DNA from: Comamonas koreensis
GTDB lineage: Bacteria > Pseudomonadota > Gammaproteobacteria > Burkholderiales > Burkholderiaceae_C
Direction: 5' to 3'
Length of the DNA stretch: 64,000 bases
Assembly (NCBI RefSeq): GCF_014076495.1
Contig: NZ_CP043575.1
Location: forward strand, 372,001-436,000
The position numbers and the translations under genes are program-made. Every line of letters begins with the position of its first letter. Position 1 is the first letter of the stretch. This document shows, piece after piece, positions 18,054 to 26,696 of the stretch. Below the pieces are notes generated by a model. It searched no databases. It was not told where the DNA came from and saw nothing but the letters and a program-made list of their open reading frames with translations.

Positions 18054-18200
18054 TCAGGCCATGTAGACGGCGATAAAGGCCAGCAGGAACATCATCAGCG
18101 CGCCCACCACGGGCAGCACCACCGGCATCAGCGGAACAATGGCTTCCACGGTATCCATCGGCGGGTGTTCGGTGTCGGCGTCGGTGTGCGGGCTGGACAT
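18054..18200 (-). CDS. Small single-pass membrane protein (48 aa), unknown function
   Basis: A 48-residue protein with an acidic, hydrophilic N-terminus (1-20, several Asp/Glu) and one long hydrophobic segment (about 21-46). ATG at 18200 is preceded by GGAGAG 6 bases upstream, and a clean terminator follows the stop, so it looks like a real gene despite its length. It sits 103 bp downstream of the LysE-family gene on the same strand and could share its transcript. No family recognised. Confidence 0.72.
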   Translation of the reverse strand: MSSPHTDADTEHPPMDTVEAIVPLMPVVLPVVGALMMFLLAFIAVYMA

Positions 18201-18303
18201 GGGCTCTCTCCAATGCAAAGGCTGAGAACCATTGTAGCGAGCGGGCGCCGGGCCTGCATGCCGGGCGAACCCTGAGCCAGCTACATGACCCTTTCGCCAA
18301 CGA

Positions 18304-18915
18304 TCAGCCCTCCAACACGGGGTAGAGCGACAGCACCAGCAGCGCCGCCATGCACCAGTTGAAGCGCTGCAGCGCCCGGGGTGTGCGCAGCGCGCGGCCC
18401 ACGGCGCTGCCAAACAAGGTCCAGACGCTGACGCTGGGGTAGTTCACCAGGCCCAGCACCAGCGCGGCAAGCAGCAGGTTGGCGGCATAGCCATCGCGCG
18501 GGGTGTAGGTGGCCACAATGCCGATGGCCATGATCCAGGCCTTGGGGTTGACCCACTGGAAGGCAGCGGCCTGCCAAAAGCCAAAAGGTTGCGCAGCCGC
18601 CTGCTCGGCACCCGCCTGGCCGGAGCGGGCAATCTTCCAGGCCAGCCACAGCAGGTAGGCGGCGCCCAGGTACTTGAGCCAGGTGTAGAGGCGCGGCTCG
18701 CGCTCAAAGGCCACGCCCAGGCCCAGGCCCACCAGCAGCAGCATGGCCACCACCCCGAGGCTGATGCCCAGCATATGCGGCACCGTGCGACGGTAGCCAA
18801 AGCTCGCGCCCGAGGCCGTCAGCATCACATTGTTGGGGCCTGGCGTGACCGAGCTGACAAAGGCGAACAGGGCCAGGGGCAACACAAAGGCGGTGGTTTC
18901 GGGCAAAACAGACAT
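18304..18915 (-). CDS. LysE/RhtB-family amino acid exporter
   Basis: A 203-residue inner-membrane exporter of the LysE/RhtB family with about six hydrophobic helices. The family signature TPGPNN is at about 24-29 (SVTPGPNNVML), and QWVNPKAW lies in the middle loop. It exports amino acids or analogues by proton exchange; the substrate is not readable. It is divergent from a MocR-type regulator (110-bp gap), a common arrangement, so regulation by that protein is inferred. Confidence 0.9.
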   Translation of the reverse strand: MSVLPETTAFVLPLALFAFVSSVTPGPNNVMLTASGASFGYRRTVPHMLGISLGVVAMLLLVGLGLGVAFEREPRLYTWLKYLGAAYLLWLAWKIARSGQAGAEQAAAQPFGFWQAAAFQWVNPKAWIMAIGIVATYTPRDGYAANLLLAALVLGLVNYPSVSVWTLFGSAVGRALRTPRALQRFNWCMAALLVLSLYPVLEG

Positions 18916-19025
18916 GGCAAGCTACAGAAAAAAGGAGAAAAGAAAAGCTGCTGCCATGCTAACGCTGCCATGCAGTACAGTACCGGTACACTTTATCTAG
19001 CCACTTCAAGAATTGGCCTGCTCTT

Positions 19026-20549
19026 ATGACCCAGACACTTTCGCCCGCTGCCGCTTTCGCCGATACCGATACCGCTGCCCCCAGCCCCAGCGCCCCTCCG
19101 CTGGCAGCGGCCGCCTGGGGATGGCAGCCGGTGCGCACCGGCAGCGCCTCCCTGGTCGAGCAGCTGGTGGCGCATTTCAGCGACCGCATCCGCAACCATG
19201 GGCTGCGCGCGGGCATGCGCCTGCCGTCGGTGCGGGCGCTGGCCGAGCAGGCGGGGGTGAGCCGCGACACCGTCGTGCAAGCCTATGACCGGCTGGCCGC
19301 GCAGGGCCTGGTGCAGTCGCGCCGGGGTGCGGGCTTTTTTGTCTGTGCCCAGCGCGCGCTGGCCGAGGCGGCCGCAGCCCCTGCGGCCAGCCTGGCCCAG
19401 GGCGCGGCCTTTGATACCTCCTACCTGCTGCGCGGTATCTTCCGCGAGGATGCCGATGGCTCCGGCCACACCGGCAGCGCCGGCTGCCTGCCGGCCAGCT
19501 GGATGGACGAGGGACTGATCAGCGGCGCGTTGCGCGCCATCTTGAAGCAAGGCCTGCGTGCCGAGCGCAGCCTGCTGGGCTATGGCCTGCCCCAGGGCCT
19601 GGCGCCGCTGCGCCGCCAGATCGCATCGACCTTGCAGGCGCAAGAAGTGCCGGCCCACCCCGAAACCCAGCTGATGACGGTGAGCGGCGTCACCCACGGG
19701 CTGGACCTGATCGTGCGCTGCTTTTTGCAGCCCGGCGACACCGTGCTGGTCGAGGACCCGGGCTGGTTCCTGATCTTTGGCCGCCTCAACACCATGGGGG
19801 TCAACGTGGTGGGGGTGCCGCGCCTGCCCGGCGGCCCCGATGTGCAGGCGCTGCAGGCACTGGCCGCGCAGCACCAGCCCAAGCTCTTTATCCTCAACAC
19901 CGCCGTGCACAACCCCACCGGGCTGAGCCTGTCGGCCGGCGTGGCGCACGAGGTGCTGCGCATTGCCGAGCGGCATGATTTTCTGCTGGTCGAGGACGAC
20001 ACCTATTCCGAGTACCTGGGCAATATGCCCTTGCGCCTGGCCGCCATGGACCGGCTGCAGCGCGTGCTGCTGGTGGGCGGCTATTCCAAAACACTGTCAG
20101 GCGGCTTGCGCGTGGGCTATGTGGCCGCGCGCCCCGAGTTCATCCACCAGCTGACCGATCTGAAGCTGCTGGGGGGCCTGACCTCCGCCCTGCCCAGCGA
20201 GCAGATCGTGCACCGCATCCTGGCCGATGGCAGCTACCGCAAGCATGTGGACCGGCTGCGCGAGCGGGTGGACAAGGCGCGCCACCGCTGCCTGCGCCAG
20301 CTCGAAGCGCTGGGCTGCCACGCGGTGCATGAGCCCGTCGCCGGCACCTTCGCCTGGGTGGACTGCGGCATGGATTCGGAACTGCTGGCGCGCCAGGCCA
20401 GCGAGCATGGCCTGCTGCTGGCGCCTGGCGTGCTGTTCTCGCCGCGCCAGGCGCCGTCGAGCTTGCTGCGCATCTCGGTGGCGATGGCCGAGCAGCCGGC
20501 TGCCTGGCAGACCTTGGCCTTGCTGCTGGAGCGCCACCGGGGCGCTTGA
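19026..20549 (+). CDS. MocR-type regulator (GntR HTH + class I aminotransferase domain)
   Basis: A 507-residue PLP-dependent MocR/PdxR-family regulator. The N-terminal GntR winged helix spans about 40-110 (GLRAGMRLPSVRALAEQAGVSRDT). The rest is a fold-type I aminotransferase domain with NPTG near 297-300, VEDDTYSEYLG near 323-333 and the PLP-binding lysine in SKTLSGGLRVG near 355-365. These proteins use PLP or an amino-acid adduct as effector. It is divergent from the LysE-family exporter, its most likely target. ATG at 19026 is supported by family length. Confidence 0.92.
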   Translation: MTQTLSPAAAFADTDTAAPSPSAPPLAAAAWGWQPVRTGSASLVEQLVAHFSDRIRNHGLRAGMRLPSVRALAEQAGVSRDTVVQAYDRLAAQGLVQSRRGAGFFVCAQRALAEAAAAPAASLAQGAAFDTSYLLRGIFREDADGSGHTGSAGCLPASWMDEGLISGALRAILKQGLRAERSLLGYGLPQGLAPLRRQIASTLQAQEVPAHPETQLMTVSGVTHGLDLIVRCFLQPGDTVLVEDPGWFLIFGRLNTMGVNVVGVPRLPGGPDVQALQALAAQHQPKLFILNTAVHNPTGLSLSAGVAHEVLRIAERHDFLLVEDDTYSEYLGNMPLRLAAMDRLQRVLLVGGYSKTLSGGLRVGYVAARPEFIHQLTDLKLLGGLTSALPSEQIVHRILADGSYRKHVDRLRERVDKARHRCLRQLEALGCHAVHEPVAGTFAWVDCGMDSELLARQASEHGLLLAPGVLFSPRQAPSSLLRISVAMAEQPAAWQTLALLLERHRGA

Positions 20550-20576
20550 TCAGGCCAGGCATTTGAGGCGACAGCC

Positions 20577-21278
20577 TTAGCCGCCCGTACGCCCGCGCCC
20601 CTCGGTCAGCAGCACCGCGGCCTGCACGCGCGATGACAGGCCCAGCTTGCGCAGAATGTGCTGCACATGGATCTTCACCGTCGTCTCGGCAATGGCCAGG
20701 CTGCGCGCAATCTCCTTGTTGCTGGCACCGGCGGCAATTTCGCGCAGGATCTCCAGCTCGCGCGGCGACAGCTGCTCCAGCGGGTCGGCCGGCTCGGGCA
20801 TGGCCGGCGGCGGCGCAACCGGCTCCAGCGGCCGGTTTTGCAGGGCGCTCACCAGCTTGTCGGTCATCTCCATGCTCACCGTCGATTGGCCGCGCAGCGC
20901 GCGCTCGATCGCGGCCACCAGCACCTCGCTGTCGGCCGTCTTGAGCAGGTAGCCCTGGGCGCCGCGCTGCAAGGCCAGCGCCAGCGTGCCCGCGTCTTCG
21001 CTGGCGGTGAGCACCAGCACCCGCGCCGCCGGCGCTGCTGCGCGCAGGTCCGGCAACAGATCCACGCCGCTCACGCCCGGCATATGGTGGTCCAGCAGCA
21101 CCACATCGGGCTGTAGCTGCGCGGCCTGGCGCAGCGCCTCGCCCGCATCGCCGGCCTCGGCCACCACCTGCAGCTGCGACTGGGCGGCCAGCAGCGCGAT
21201 CACACCGCGCCGAAAGAGCGGGTGGTCGTCCACCACCAGCAGGCGTATCGCGGGGGTAGGCGCTTGCGCTGCCGTCAT
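20577..21278 (-). CDS. narL: Nitrate/nitrite response regulator NarL
   Basis: A 233-residue NarL/FixJ-type response regulator. The receiver has the acidic pair DD at 17-18, phospho-acceptor Asp63 ([10 protein letters not shown]) and Lys113 (GYLLKTAD). A Pro-rich linker (about 148-165) precedes a LuxR-type HTH (about 168-225: [33 protein letters not shown]). Its ATG overlaps the narX stop (ATGA), so the pair is translationally coupled. Expected to activate the narK1K2GHJI operon 12-16 kb away in response to nitrate. Confidence 0.93.
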   Translation of the reverse strand: MTAAQAPTPAIRLLVVDDHPLFRRGVIALLAAQSQLQVVAEAGDAGEALRQAAQLQPDVVLLDHHMPGVSGVDLLPDLRAAAPAARVLVLTASEDAGTLALALQRGAQGYLLKTADSEVLVAAIERALRGQSTVSMEMTDKLVSALQNRPLEPVAPPPAMPEPADPLEQLSPRELEILREIAAGASNKEIARSLAIAETTVKIHVQHILRKLGLSSRVQAAVLLTEGRGRTGG

Positions 21279-23275
21279 GCGGGGCTCCTGGAGGTGGCAA
21301 AGGTTGCGGCCGTGGGCGGCTGAAAAGTCGGTAGAGGCTGAAGGGGTTGCAGGGGCTGCAAGCGGGGCAGGCTCAGGCGCACGCAGGTGCCGGCCCCGGG
21401 GACGGAATGGATCTCCAGGCTGGCACCAATGCCAGCGGCGCGCTCGCGCATGATGCGCAGGCCCACATGGGTTTCATCCAGCGCCAGGGCGGCCTGCGCC
21501 ATGCCCTGGCCATCGTCGCGCACCTCCACCGCCCACTGCGGGCCTTGCTCCACCTCCACCCACACCTGGCTGGCCTGCGCATGCTTGCGCACGTTGGACA
21601 GCGCCTCCTGCACCACATGCAGCACCTGCACCTGCACATCGGGCGGCAGCGCCATGCCTTCGCCGGCAATCTGCAGCTGCGCGGGCAGACCGGTCTGGTG
21701 CTCGAACTTGGTCAAGGTGGTGCGCAGCGCAGGCACGATGTCCTCGGCATTGGTACGGGTGCGAAAGTGCAGAAGCAGCTCACGCACATCGGACAGGCTT
21801 TCGCGGATGCCGGTATCGAGCTCGCCCAAGGTTGCCTGCACGCGCGCGCCATCCGGGGGCAGCCGCGCCATGTCGCTGCGCAACAGCCCCGCCTGGATCT
21901 TCAAGAACGCCAGGCTCTGCGCAATGGAGTCGTGCAGCTCGCGCGCCAGCAGGCCGCGCTCGTCGGCCACCGCCGCTTCGCGCTGCAAGGCGTCGGCGCG
22001 CAGGCCCTCCATGCCGCCGGCCAGGTGGCTGGCCAGCGCATCGAGCAGCGCACGGTCATCGGGCGCCAACATGGTGGCTTGGCGAAAGAACAGGTCCACC
22101 TCGCCCACCATGCGCTCATGCAGCCGCACCGGCACGCTCAGCACGCTGACAAAGCCCGCCCGCCGGCATTGCCCGGCATCGACCCGGCCGGCCGCTGCCG
22201 GCACGCCACGGCGCCAATCCTGCAGCGCCACCAGCTGGGTCTGCGCCTGGGCCTGGGGCTGGCCGCAAACGCAGTCACCGGTGGGCAGGCAGTGCTCGGC
22301 ATCGACCATCTCCTCGGGCAGCCCTTCGGACGCGAGCAGCACATAGCGGCGGTTGTGCTCGTCCGACCAGCGCAGCGCCACCGCATCGGCCTGCGCCGTC
22401 TTGCGCATCTGGGCCGCAAAGCCCTGGGCCAGCACCGGCAGCGCATCGGCGCGCGCCACCAGCGCGGCAGCGTCGTACAGCACCGCCAGGCGGGCGCGTT
22501 CGGCCTGCAGGTGTTCGGTCTTTTGCTGCACGCGGCGCTCCAGGCTGGCATACAGGTCCTGCAGGCGCACCGCCATGCGGTTGAAGCCCCGCGCCAGCGC
22601 ACCAAACTCATCGCCGCCATCGGCGTGCACCCGCACCGACAAATCGCCCGCCTCGACCTGGGCCAGGGCCGTCTGCAGCCGCGCCAGCGGCCCAAACACC
22701 AGCAGCTGGGCCGCATACAGCAGCGCCAGCGCGGCAGCAATGGCCAGCGCCATCATCACGAACTGGGCGGTGTTGAGCCAGGTCGTCCAGCGCGCCAGTT
22801 GCTGCTCGATGCGGCCGACCAGGTGGTCCACCTCGCCGACAAAGCTCTGCGCCTGCTGGGCCGTGACCTCGGCCTGCACCACATGGCTGCCAGTCACCGG
22901 CTGCTGCCAGGCTGCGCGCAGCCGCTGCCAGCGTTGCTGCACAGCTTGCAGGGCGGCACGCGAGGCCTTATCGCGCGGCACCGACAGCGGCCGGGCGGCA
23001 TCACCCTTTTCCAGCAAGGCCAGGCTGGTGTCGAGCTGGCCGATCAGCAAGGCCAGGCGCTGCGGGCTCGCCTCCGGCAAGGCCTGCGCCAGCTGCCAGG
23101 TCTGCATGCGCATGCGCCCCGCTTCGTTCACGGCCGCAGCGCCGCCTTCGAGCGACCAGGTCAGCCGCAAGGTCAGGCCAATCGCGACCAGCGCCATCAG
23201 CAGCAGCGCGCAACCAATGGCGCCGATCTTGACGGCCAGCGGCCGCTGGCGTGCTGGCTGCAGTTCCCCTTTCAT
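21275..23275 (-). CDS. narX: Nitrate/nitrite sensor histidine kinase NarX
   Basis: A 666-residue membrane histidine kinase. TM1 is at about 16-36 and TM2 at about 170-190, flanking a periplasmic sensor. Residues 48-65 (NEAGRMRMQTWQLAQAL) match the NarX P-box that binds nitrate and nitrite. Then follow HAMP (about 190-245), a GAF-like central domain with a Cys cluster (C329, C335, C337), phospho-acceptor His448 in ELHDSIAQSL (HisKA_3) and the ATPase domain. The gene overlaps both neighbours by ATGA, so hemerythrin, narX and narL form one tightly coupled operon. Confidence 0.94.
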   Translation of the reverse strand: MKGELQPARQRPLAVKIGAIGCALLLMALVAIGLTLRLTWSLEGGAAAVNEAGRMRMQTWQLAQALPEASPQRLALLIGQLDTSLALLEKGDAARPLSVPRDKASRAALQAVQQRWQRLRAAWQQPVTGSHVVQAEVTAQQAQSFVGEVDHLVGRIEQQLARWTTWLNTAQFVMMALAIAAALALLYAAQLLVFGPLARLQTALAQVEAGDLSVRVHADGGDEFGALARGFNRMAVRLQDLYASLERRVQQKTEHLQAERARLAVLYDAAALVARADALPVLAQGFAAQMRKTAQADAVALRWSDEHNRRYVLLASEGLPEEMVDAEHCLPTGDCVCGQPQAQAQTQLVALQDWRRGVPAAAGRVDAGQCRRAGFVSVLSVPVRLHERMVGEVDLFFRQATMLAPDDRALLDALASHLAGGMEGLRADALQREAAVADERGLLARELHDSIAQSLAFLKIQAGLLRSDMARLPPDGARVQATLGELDTGIRESLSDVRELLLHFRTRTNAEDIVPALRTTLTKFEHQTGLPAQLQIAGEGMALPPDVQVQVLHVVQEALSNVRKHAQASQVWVEVEQGPQWAVEVRDDGQGMAQAALALDETHVGLRIMRERAAGIGASLEIHSVPGAGTCVRLSLPRLQPLQPLQPLPTFQPPTAATFATSRSPA

Positions 23276-23838
23276 GGCCCCGCCTCCGGGTAACGCACCC
23301 CGCGCCGCTGCGCCATCTCGCGCCCCATGGCGGCTTGCACGGCTGGCTCCAATTGCGCTTGCGCGCTGGGGTAGGCCTGCGTCTCCTCTGCCGCGATATG
23401 GCGCGTATAGACCTCGGCAAAATCGGCCCAGCGGCGCCGGGCCGCCACCAGCGCCCCGCCCATCGGTGCATGGCCTGCTTGCACCGCCTGCAGATCCGCC
23501 CGTATCGCCGGCCACAGCGCCTCCATCTGCCGGTGCTCGGCCTGCAGCTGGTCTGCCAGCGCGCCCTGCCCCGCCGCCCGCAGTACGGGCAGCACATGCT
23601 GCTCTTCATCCTGGTGGTGCAAGGGCGCCGCCAGGTCAAAGTAGCGCTGCACATCGGCCGCCGCATCGCGCGCCTGGCCCTGCGCATCGCCGCCGCCCTG
23701 CTCGGCCAGGTAGGCACCCAGGCGGCCCAACAGATCCAGGCTGCGCGCCACCCGGCCGTGGCAGGCCTGCAGCATGCCGAACGGCTCGTCAAAGCCTGCT
23801 GTGGGTGGGGTGTTCAGGAGCTGTTTCACAGCCTCCAT
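23272..23838 (-). CDS. Hemerythrin HHE-domain protein, first gene of the narXL operon
   Basis: A 188-residue hemerythrin-like protein. Candidate diiron ligands are His27, His74/75, Glu79, His81, His102, His147 and Glu151, in the HHxxEE / ExHR / HxxxE pattern of the family, spread over four helices. Such proteins bind O2 or NO or act in iron and nitrosative stress. Its stop overlaps the narX start (ATGA), implying joint expression with the nitrate sensor. ATG 23838 is preferred over 23880 because an FNR-like box lies just upstream of it. Its role in nitrate signalling or NO protection is inference. Confidence 0.88.
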   Translation of the reverse strand: MEAVKQLLNTPPTAGFDEPFGMLQACHGRVARSLDLLGRLGAYLAEQGGGDAQGQARDAAADVQRYFDLAAPLHHQDEEQHVLPVLRAAGQGALADQLQAEHRQMEALWPAIRADLQAVQAGHAPMGGALVAARRRWADFAEVYTRHIAAEETQAYPSAQAQLEPAVQAAMGREMAQRRGVRYPEAGP

Positions 23839-23882
23839 TTTCGCTGCCCATCGCTGACCGTGCGTTGCGGTGTACGCCAAGC

Positions 23883-23896
23883 ATGATCCAGGTCAA
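23883..23896. promoter_or_regulatory. FNR/Anr-like box between hemerythrin-narXL and DUF3079 genes
   Basis: ATGATCCAGGTCAA (minus strand TTGACCTGGATCAT) has one mismatch in each half of TTGAT-N4-ATCAA. Its centre is 51 bp from the hemerythrin start and 73 bp from the DUF3079 start. On the plus strand a TATAT-containing hexamer at 23937-23943 gives spacing near a class I site. Confidence 0.45.
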
Positions 23897-23962
23897 ATTT
23901 TGCTGACTGACGCAGGCGCACAGTGGTGCGGTACTGCTATATCTTTGCCCTGTTAGCTCTTT

Positions 23963-24169
23963 ATGGCCAAACGTTTTCCTATCCATCCTGCGCATCCGGA
24001 GCGGACTTGCTGGGGGTGTGACCGTTATTGCGCTGCGTCGTCCATGGCTTGTGGCAATGGGTCGGAGCGGTCGGCGCATCCGGTGGAGTTGTTTGGGCCC
24101 GATTGGGCGGACTGGGATCCTTTGGCTTCTCAGCCTGCTGAGGATGCCGGTCTGCCAGGGCAGTCCTGA
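23963..24169 (+). CDS. DUF3079 family small Cys-rich protein
   Basis: A 68-residue protein matching the DUF3079 pattern: MAKRFPIHPAHPERTCWGCDRYC then MACGNGSERSAHPVELFG, with four conserved Cys (CWGCDRYC and a later Cys), suggestive of a metal site. The function of the family is unknown. It is divergent from the hemerythrin-narXL operon across an FNR-like box. No strong ribosome site is visible before the ATG. The gene-free repeat region begins just downstream. Confidence 0.8.
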   Translation: MAKRFPIHPAHPERTCWGCDRYCAASSMACGNGSERSAHPVELFGPDWADWDPLASQPAEDAGLPGQS

Positions 24170-24198
24170 TGTTTCGGGCGGCGTGCGGATCGTGTGAC

Positions 24199-24848
24199 GG
24201 TCGGCATTCCATCGCTCTTGGCCCTGCAGGCTCCTGCTGTGGCCTTCAGGCCTGAGGCCGGTTTTCGCCCGGCAGGCGACTTACTTTCTTGCTCGTGCAA
24301 GAAAGTAAGCAAAGAAACACGCCCCTACCGTCTGCGACCCCTTCGCTGCGCTGCGGGGCAACCTGTGGTGTGACGTTTGCGGACTGCGCCGTGGAACTCA
24401 CTACGCGCTAAAGCGCTCCGTTCAAACAGCCACGGCGAGTCAGTTCACGAAGCATGCGCGCTGGGGCGCGCATGCCAGCCCGCAAACGCCCCACCACAGG
24501 CGCATACAGAAGGGGGATGCCGTCACCTCCCATGCCGAGCGCAGCGATGCCAGCTTGGGCTGCTGGGCCCCCTCTTTCCCCTTCTGTCCGTGCCGAGAAG
24601 CACAGGCCCAGGGGCGGGCGTGTGCCGAAGGACACACGCCTTCGTCGTCATGCTTGCCGCATCTGTTTGAACGGAGCGCCCTGGCGCGTAGTGAGTTATG
24701 CGGCACGTCCCTGGGCCGAGCATCGCAGGTTGCCCCGCAGCGCAGCGAAGGGGACACGGACAGCAGGGGCGCACTTCTTTTGCTTACTTTTCTTGTGCGA
24801 GCAAGAAAAGTGAGTCGGCTGCCGGACGAAATCCGGCTTCTGTCCTTC
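24199..24848. repeat. Composite inverted repeat, copy 1 (~650 bp)
   Basis: Large imperfect inverted repeat, arms about 270 bp. Perfect 28-bp arm pair at 24338-24365 and 24726-24753; another pair, 31 of 34 matching, at 24397-24430 and 24663-24696. Smaller hairpins flank both ends (the cttactttcttgc stem near 24280-24310 and its counterpart near 24782-24812). Copy 2 follows at a 720-bp offset and is almost identical over the middle 300 bp. ORFs inside lack family matches and look spurious. Confidence 0.85.
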
Positions 24849-24918
24849 AACAACAGAAGAAGTAGAAACCAGCCGCTGTGGCCAACGCTTCTCCATTAAC
24901 TCGGCAATACCGTGCGAT

Positions 24919-25569
24919 GGTCGGCCTTCCATCGCTCTTAGCCATGCAGGCTCCTGCTTTGGCCTTCAGGCCGGAGGCCGGTTTTCGCCCGGCAGGCGAC
25001 TCACTTTCTTGCTCGTGCAAGAAAGTAAGCAAAGAAACACTCCCCTACCGTCTGCGACCCCTTCGCTGCGCTGCGGGGCAACCTGTGGTGTGACGTTTGC
25101 GGACTGCGCCGTGGAACTCACTACGCGCTAAAGCGCTCCGTTCAAACAGCCACGGCGAGTCAGTTCACGAAGCATGCGCGCTGGGGCGCGCATGCCAGCC
25201 CGCAAACGCCCCACCACAGGCGCATACAGAAGGGGGATGCCGTCACCTCCCATGCCGAGCGCAGCGATGCCAGCTTGGGCTGCTGGGCCCCCTCTTTCCC
25301 CTTCTGTCCGTGCCGAGAAGCACAGGCCCAGGGGCGGGCGTGTGCCGAAGGACACACGCTTCGTGAACATGCTTGCCGCATCTGTTTGAACGGAGCGCCC
25401 TGGCGCGCAGTGAGTTATGCGGCACGTCCCTGGGCCGAGCATCGCAGGTTGCCCCAGCGCCCCAGGCGCTGGGGACACGGACAGCAGGGGCGCACTTCTT
25501 TTGCTTACTTTTCTTGTGCGAGCAAGAAAAGTGAGTCGGCCGCCGGACGACATCCGGCCTCTGTCCTTC
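24919..25569. repeat. Composite inverted repeat, copy 2 (~650 bp)
   Basis: Tandem direct copy of 24199-24848. From 25051 to about 25360 only scattered differences from copy 1 are seen. Near the right end the 28-bp arm of copy 1 is replaced by a different local palindrome (ccccagcgcc-cca-ggcgctgggg, around 25451-25473). The head carries gcgatgg/ccatcgc as a short hairpin. Confidence 0.85.
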
Positions 25570-25655
25570 GATTAAGCAATAGAGGTAAAACGGAAGCTGA
25601 GCCGGTCAGCGGCTCTTAATTGGACATGGACAGAGCGATGGCAACACTCTACGCA

Positions 25656-25730
25656 CCATCGCTCTTGGCCATGCAGACTCCTGCTTTGGCCTTCAGGCCG
25701 GAGGCCGGTTTTCGCCCGGCCTCTGTCCTT
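25656..25730. repeat. Deleted third copy of the composite repeat
   Basis: The head of the unit (ccatcgctcttggcc through gccggttttcgcccgg) is joined directly to its tail (cctctgtcctt), with the whole interior missing. A short inverted repeat gagcgatgg/ccatcgctc (25633-25641 and 25656-25664) marks its left edge, as in copy 2. Confidence 0.75.
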
Positions 25731-25799
25731 AAACAAAAAGCAGGCGGTTAACAAAGAGCCGACGGTGAGACATAACCAGGCGGCAATCAAACAAAAGAG

Positions 25800-26696
25800 C
25801 TACTGCACCAAAGGCGTTTCCGCCCCTTCCAAATCCACCCCCACCACCAGCGCCCGCCCAGCCAACAACCGCAAATACTGCGACAACCCCGTCGCAAAAC
25901 TCTGCTGCCGCAGCTGCTGCAACACAGCGGCCCGCACCTGCTCATAAGGCGGCACGGTGCCCGCCTCGCGCTCCTGCACCTCCACCACATGCAGCCCAAA
26001 GCGGCTGTGCACCAGGCGCGGCAACACCCCCACCTCGGCATGGCCGAAAAGCTCGCGGGCGAACTCGGGGGCGCAATCCTCGATGCGCAGCCAGCCCAGC
26101 TGGCCACCCTGCGCGCCGCTGGGGCAGTTGCTGCTGGTGCTGGCAGCGGCGGCAAAGCGGTCGCCGGCGGCCTGCTCTTGCGGGGTGGCGCTGCGCACAT
26201 CCAGCAGGCAGGCCTCGGCGCGCTGGCGCAAGGCGTTGATGTCGACGCCGGGCGTCACCGCAAAGAGCACATGGCGTGCCCGCACGCGCTCGCCCCGGGC
26301 GTAGCGGGCTGCGTGGGCTTGGTAGTGGCGGCGGCCGGCGTTGTCGTCGGGCTCGGGCAGTTGCAGCTCGGCGTCCAGCAACTGCTCGATGGCGCTGCCG
26401 GCCGCTTCGCTGATGGCGCCGGCGCGGGGCACGGGGTCGTCGGCAGCGAGCAGGCCCTGGGCCTGGGCGGCCTGGCGCAGCAGCTCGGTGCAGGCGCGCT
26501 GGCGCAGCTCCAGCGGGTCCAGCAGCTCATCGGCATCGCACAGCGCAATGCCGTTGACCTGGGCAGCGGCCAGCGCATCGCGCGGGGCGCCCAGCGGCGC
26601 CTCGATGCGGGGCAGGCTGAGGGCGGCGGGGCTGTCCTGGCAGCTGCAGGCTGCGCTGCCACAGCCACCCGTGGAGGTGTGCAGATCGGCGTTCAT
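25800..26696 (-). CDS. Parvulin-type peptidylprolyl isomerase of the nar operon (NifM-like)
   Basis: A 298-residue PpiC/parvulin-domain protein (rotamase domain about 135-235: ARHVLFAVTPG through GGQLGWL...FGLHVVEVQERE). Homologues follow narI in other nitrate respirers such as Pseudomonas, where they are thought to help fold or mature nitrate reductase. The N-terminus carries an unusual CGSAACSC motif (near 12-19), and no signal peptide is seen, so it is probably cytoplasmic. Its start overlaps the narI stop (ATGA), so it is translationally coupled as the last gene of the nar operon. The AT-rich repeat tail region lies just after it. Confidence 0.88.
   Translation of the reverse strand: MNADLHTSTGGCGSAACSCQDSPAALSLPRIEAPLGAPRDALAAAQVNGIALCDADELLDPLELRQRACTELLRQAAQAQGLLAADDPVPRAGAISEAAGSAIEQLLDAELQLPEPDDNAGRRHYQAHAARYARGERVRARHVLFAVTPGVDINALRQRAEACLLDVRSATPQEQAAGDRFAAAASTSSNCPSGAQGGQLGWLRIEDCAPEFARELFGHAEVGVLPRLVHSRFGLHVVEVQEREAGTVPPYEQVRAAVLQQLRQQSFATGLSQYLRLLAGRALVVGVDLEGAETPLVQ

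Noticed and set aside
17833..18066. 77-codon plus-strand ORF
   Set aside because: Antisense to the small membrane-protein terminator and without RBS; Arg/Ser-rich as expected of out-of-frame GC-rich DNA.
24377..24670. ORFs inside the repeat units
   Set aside because: They recur in both copies, lack recognised domains and lie in inverted-repeat DNA; treated as chance ORFs.
24170..25799. CRISPR array or insertion sequence in the repeat region
   Set aside because: Units are too long and only two to three; no spacers, Cas genes or transposase.
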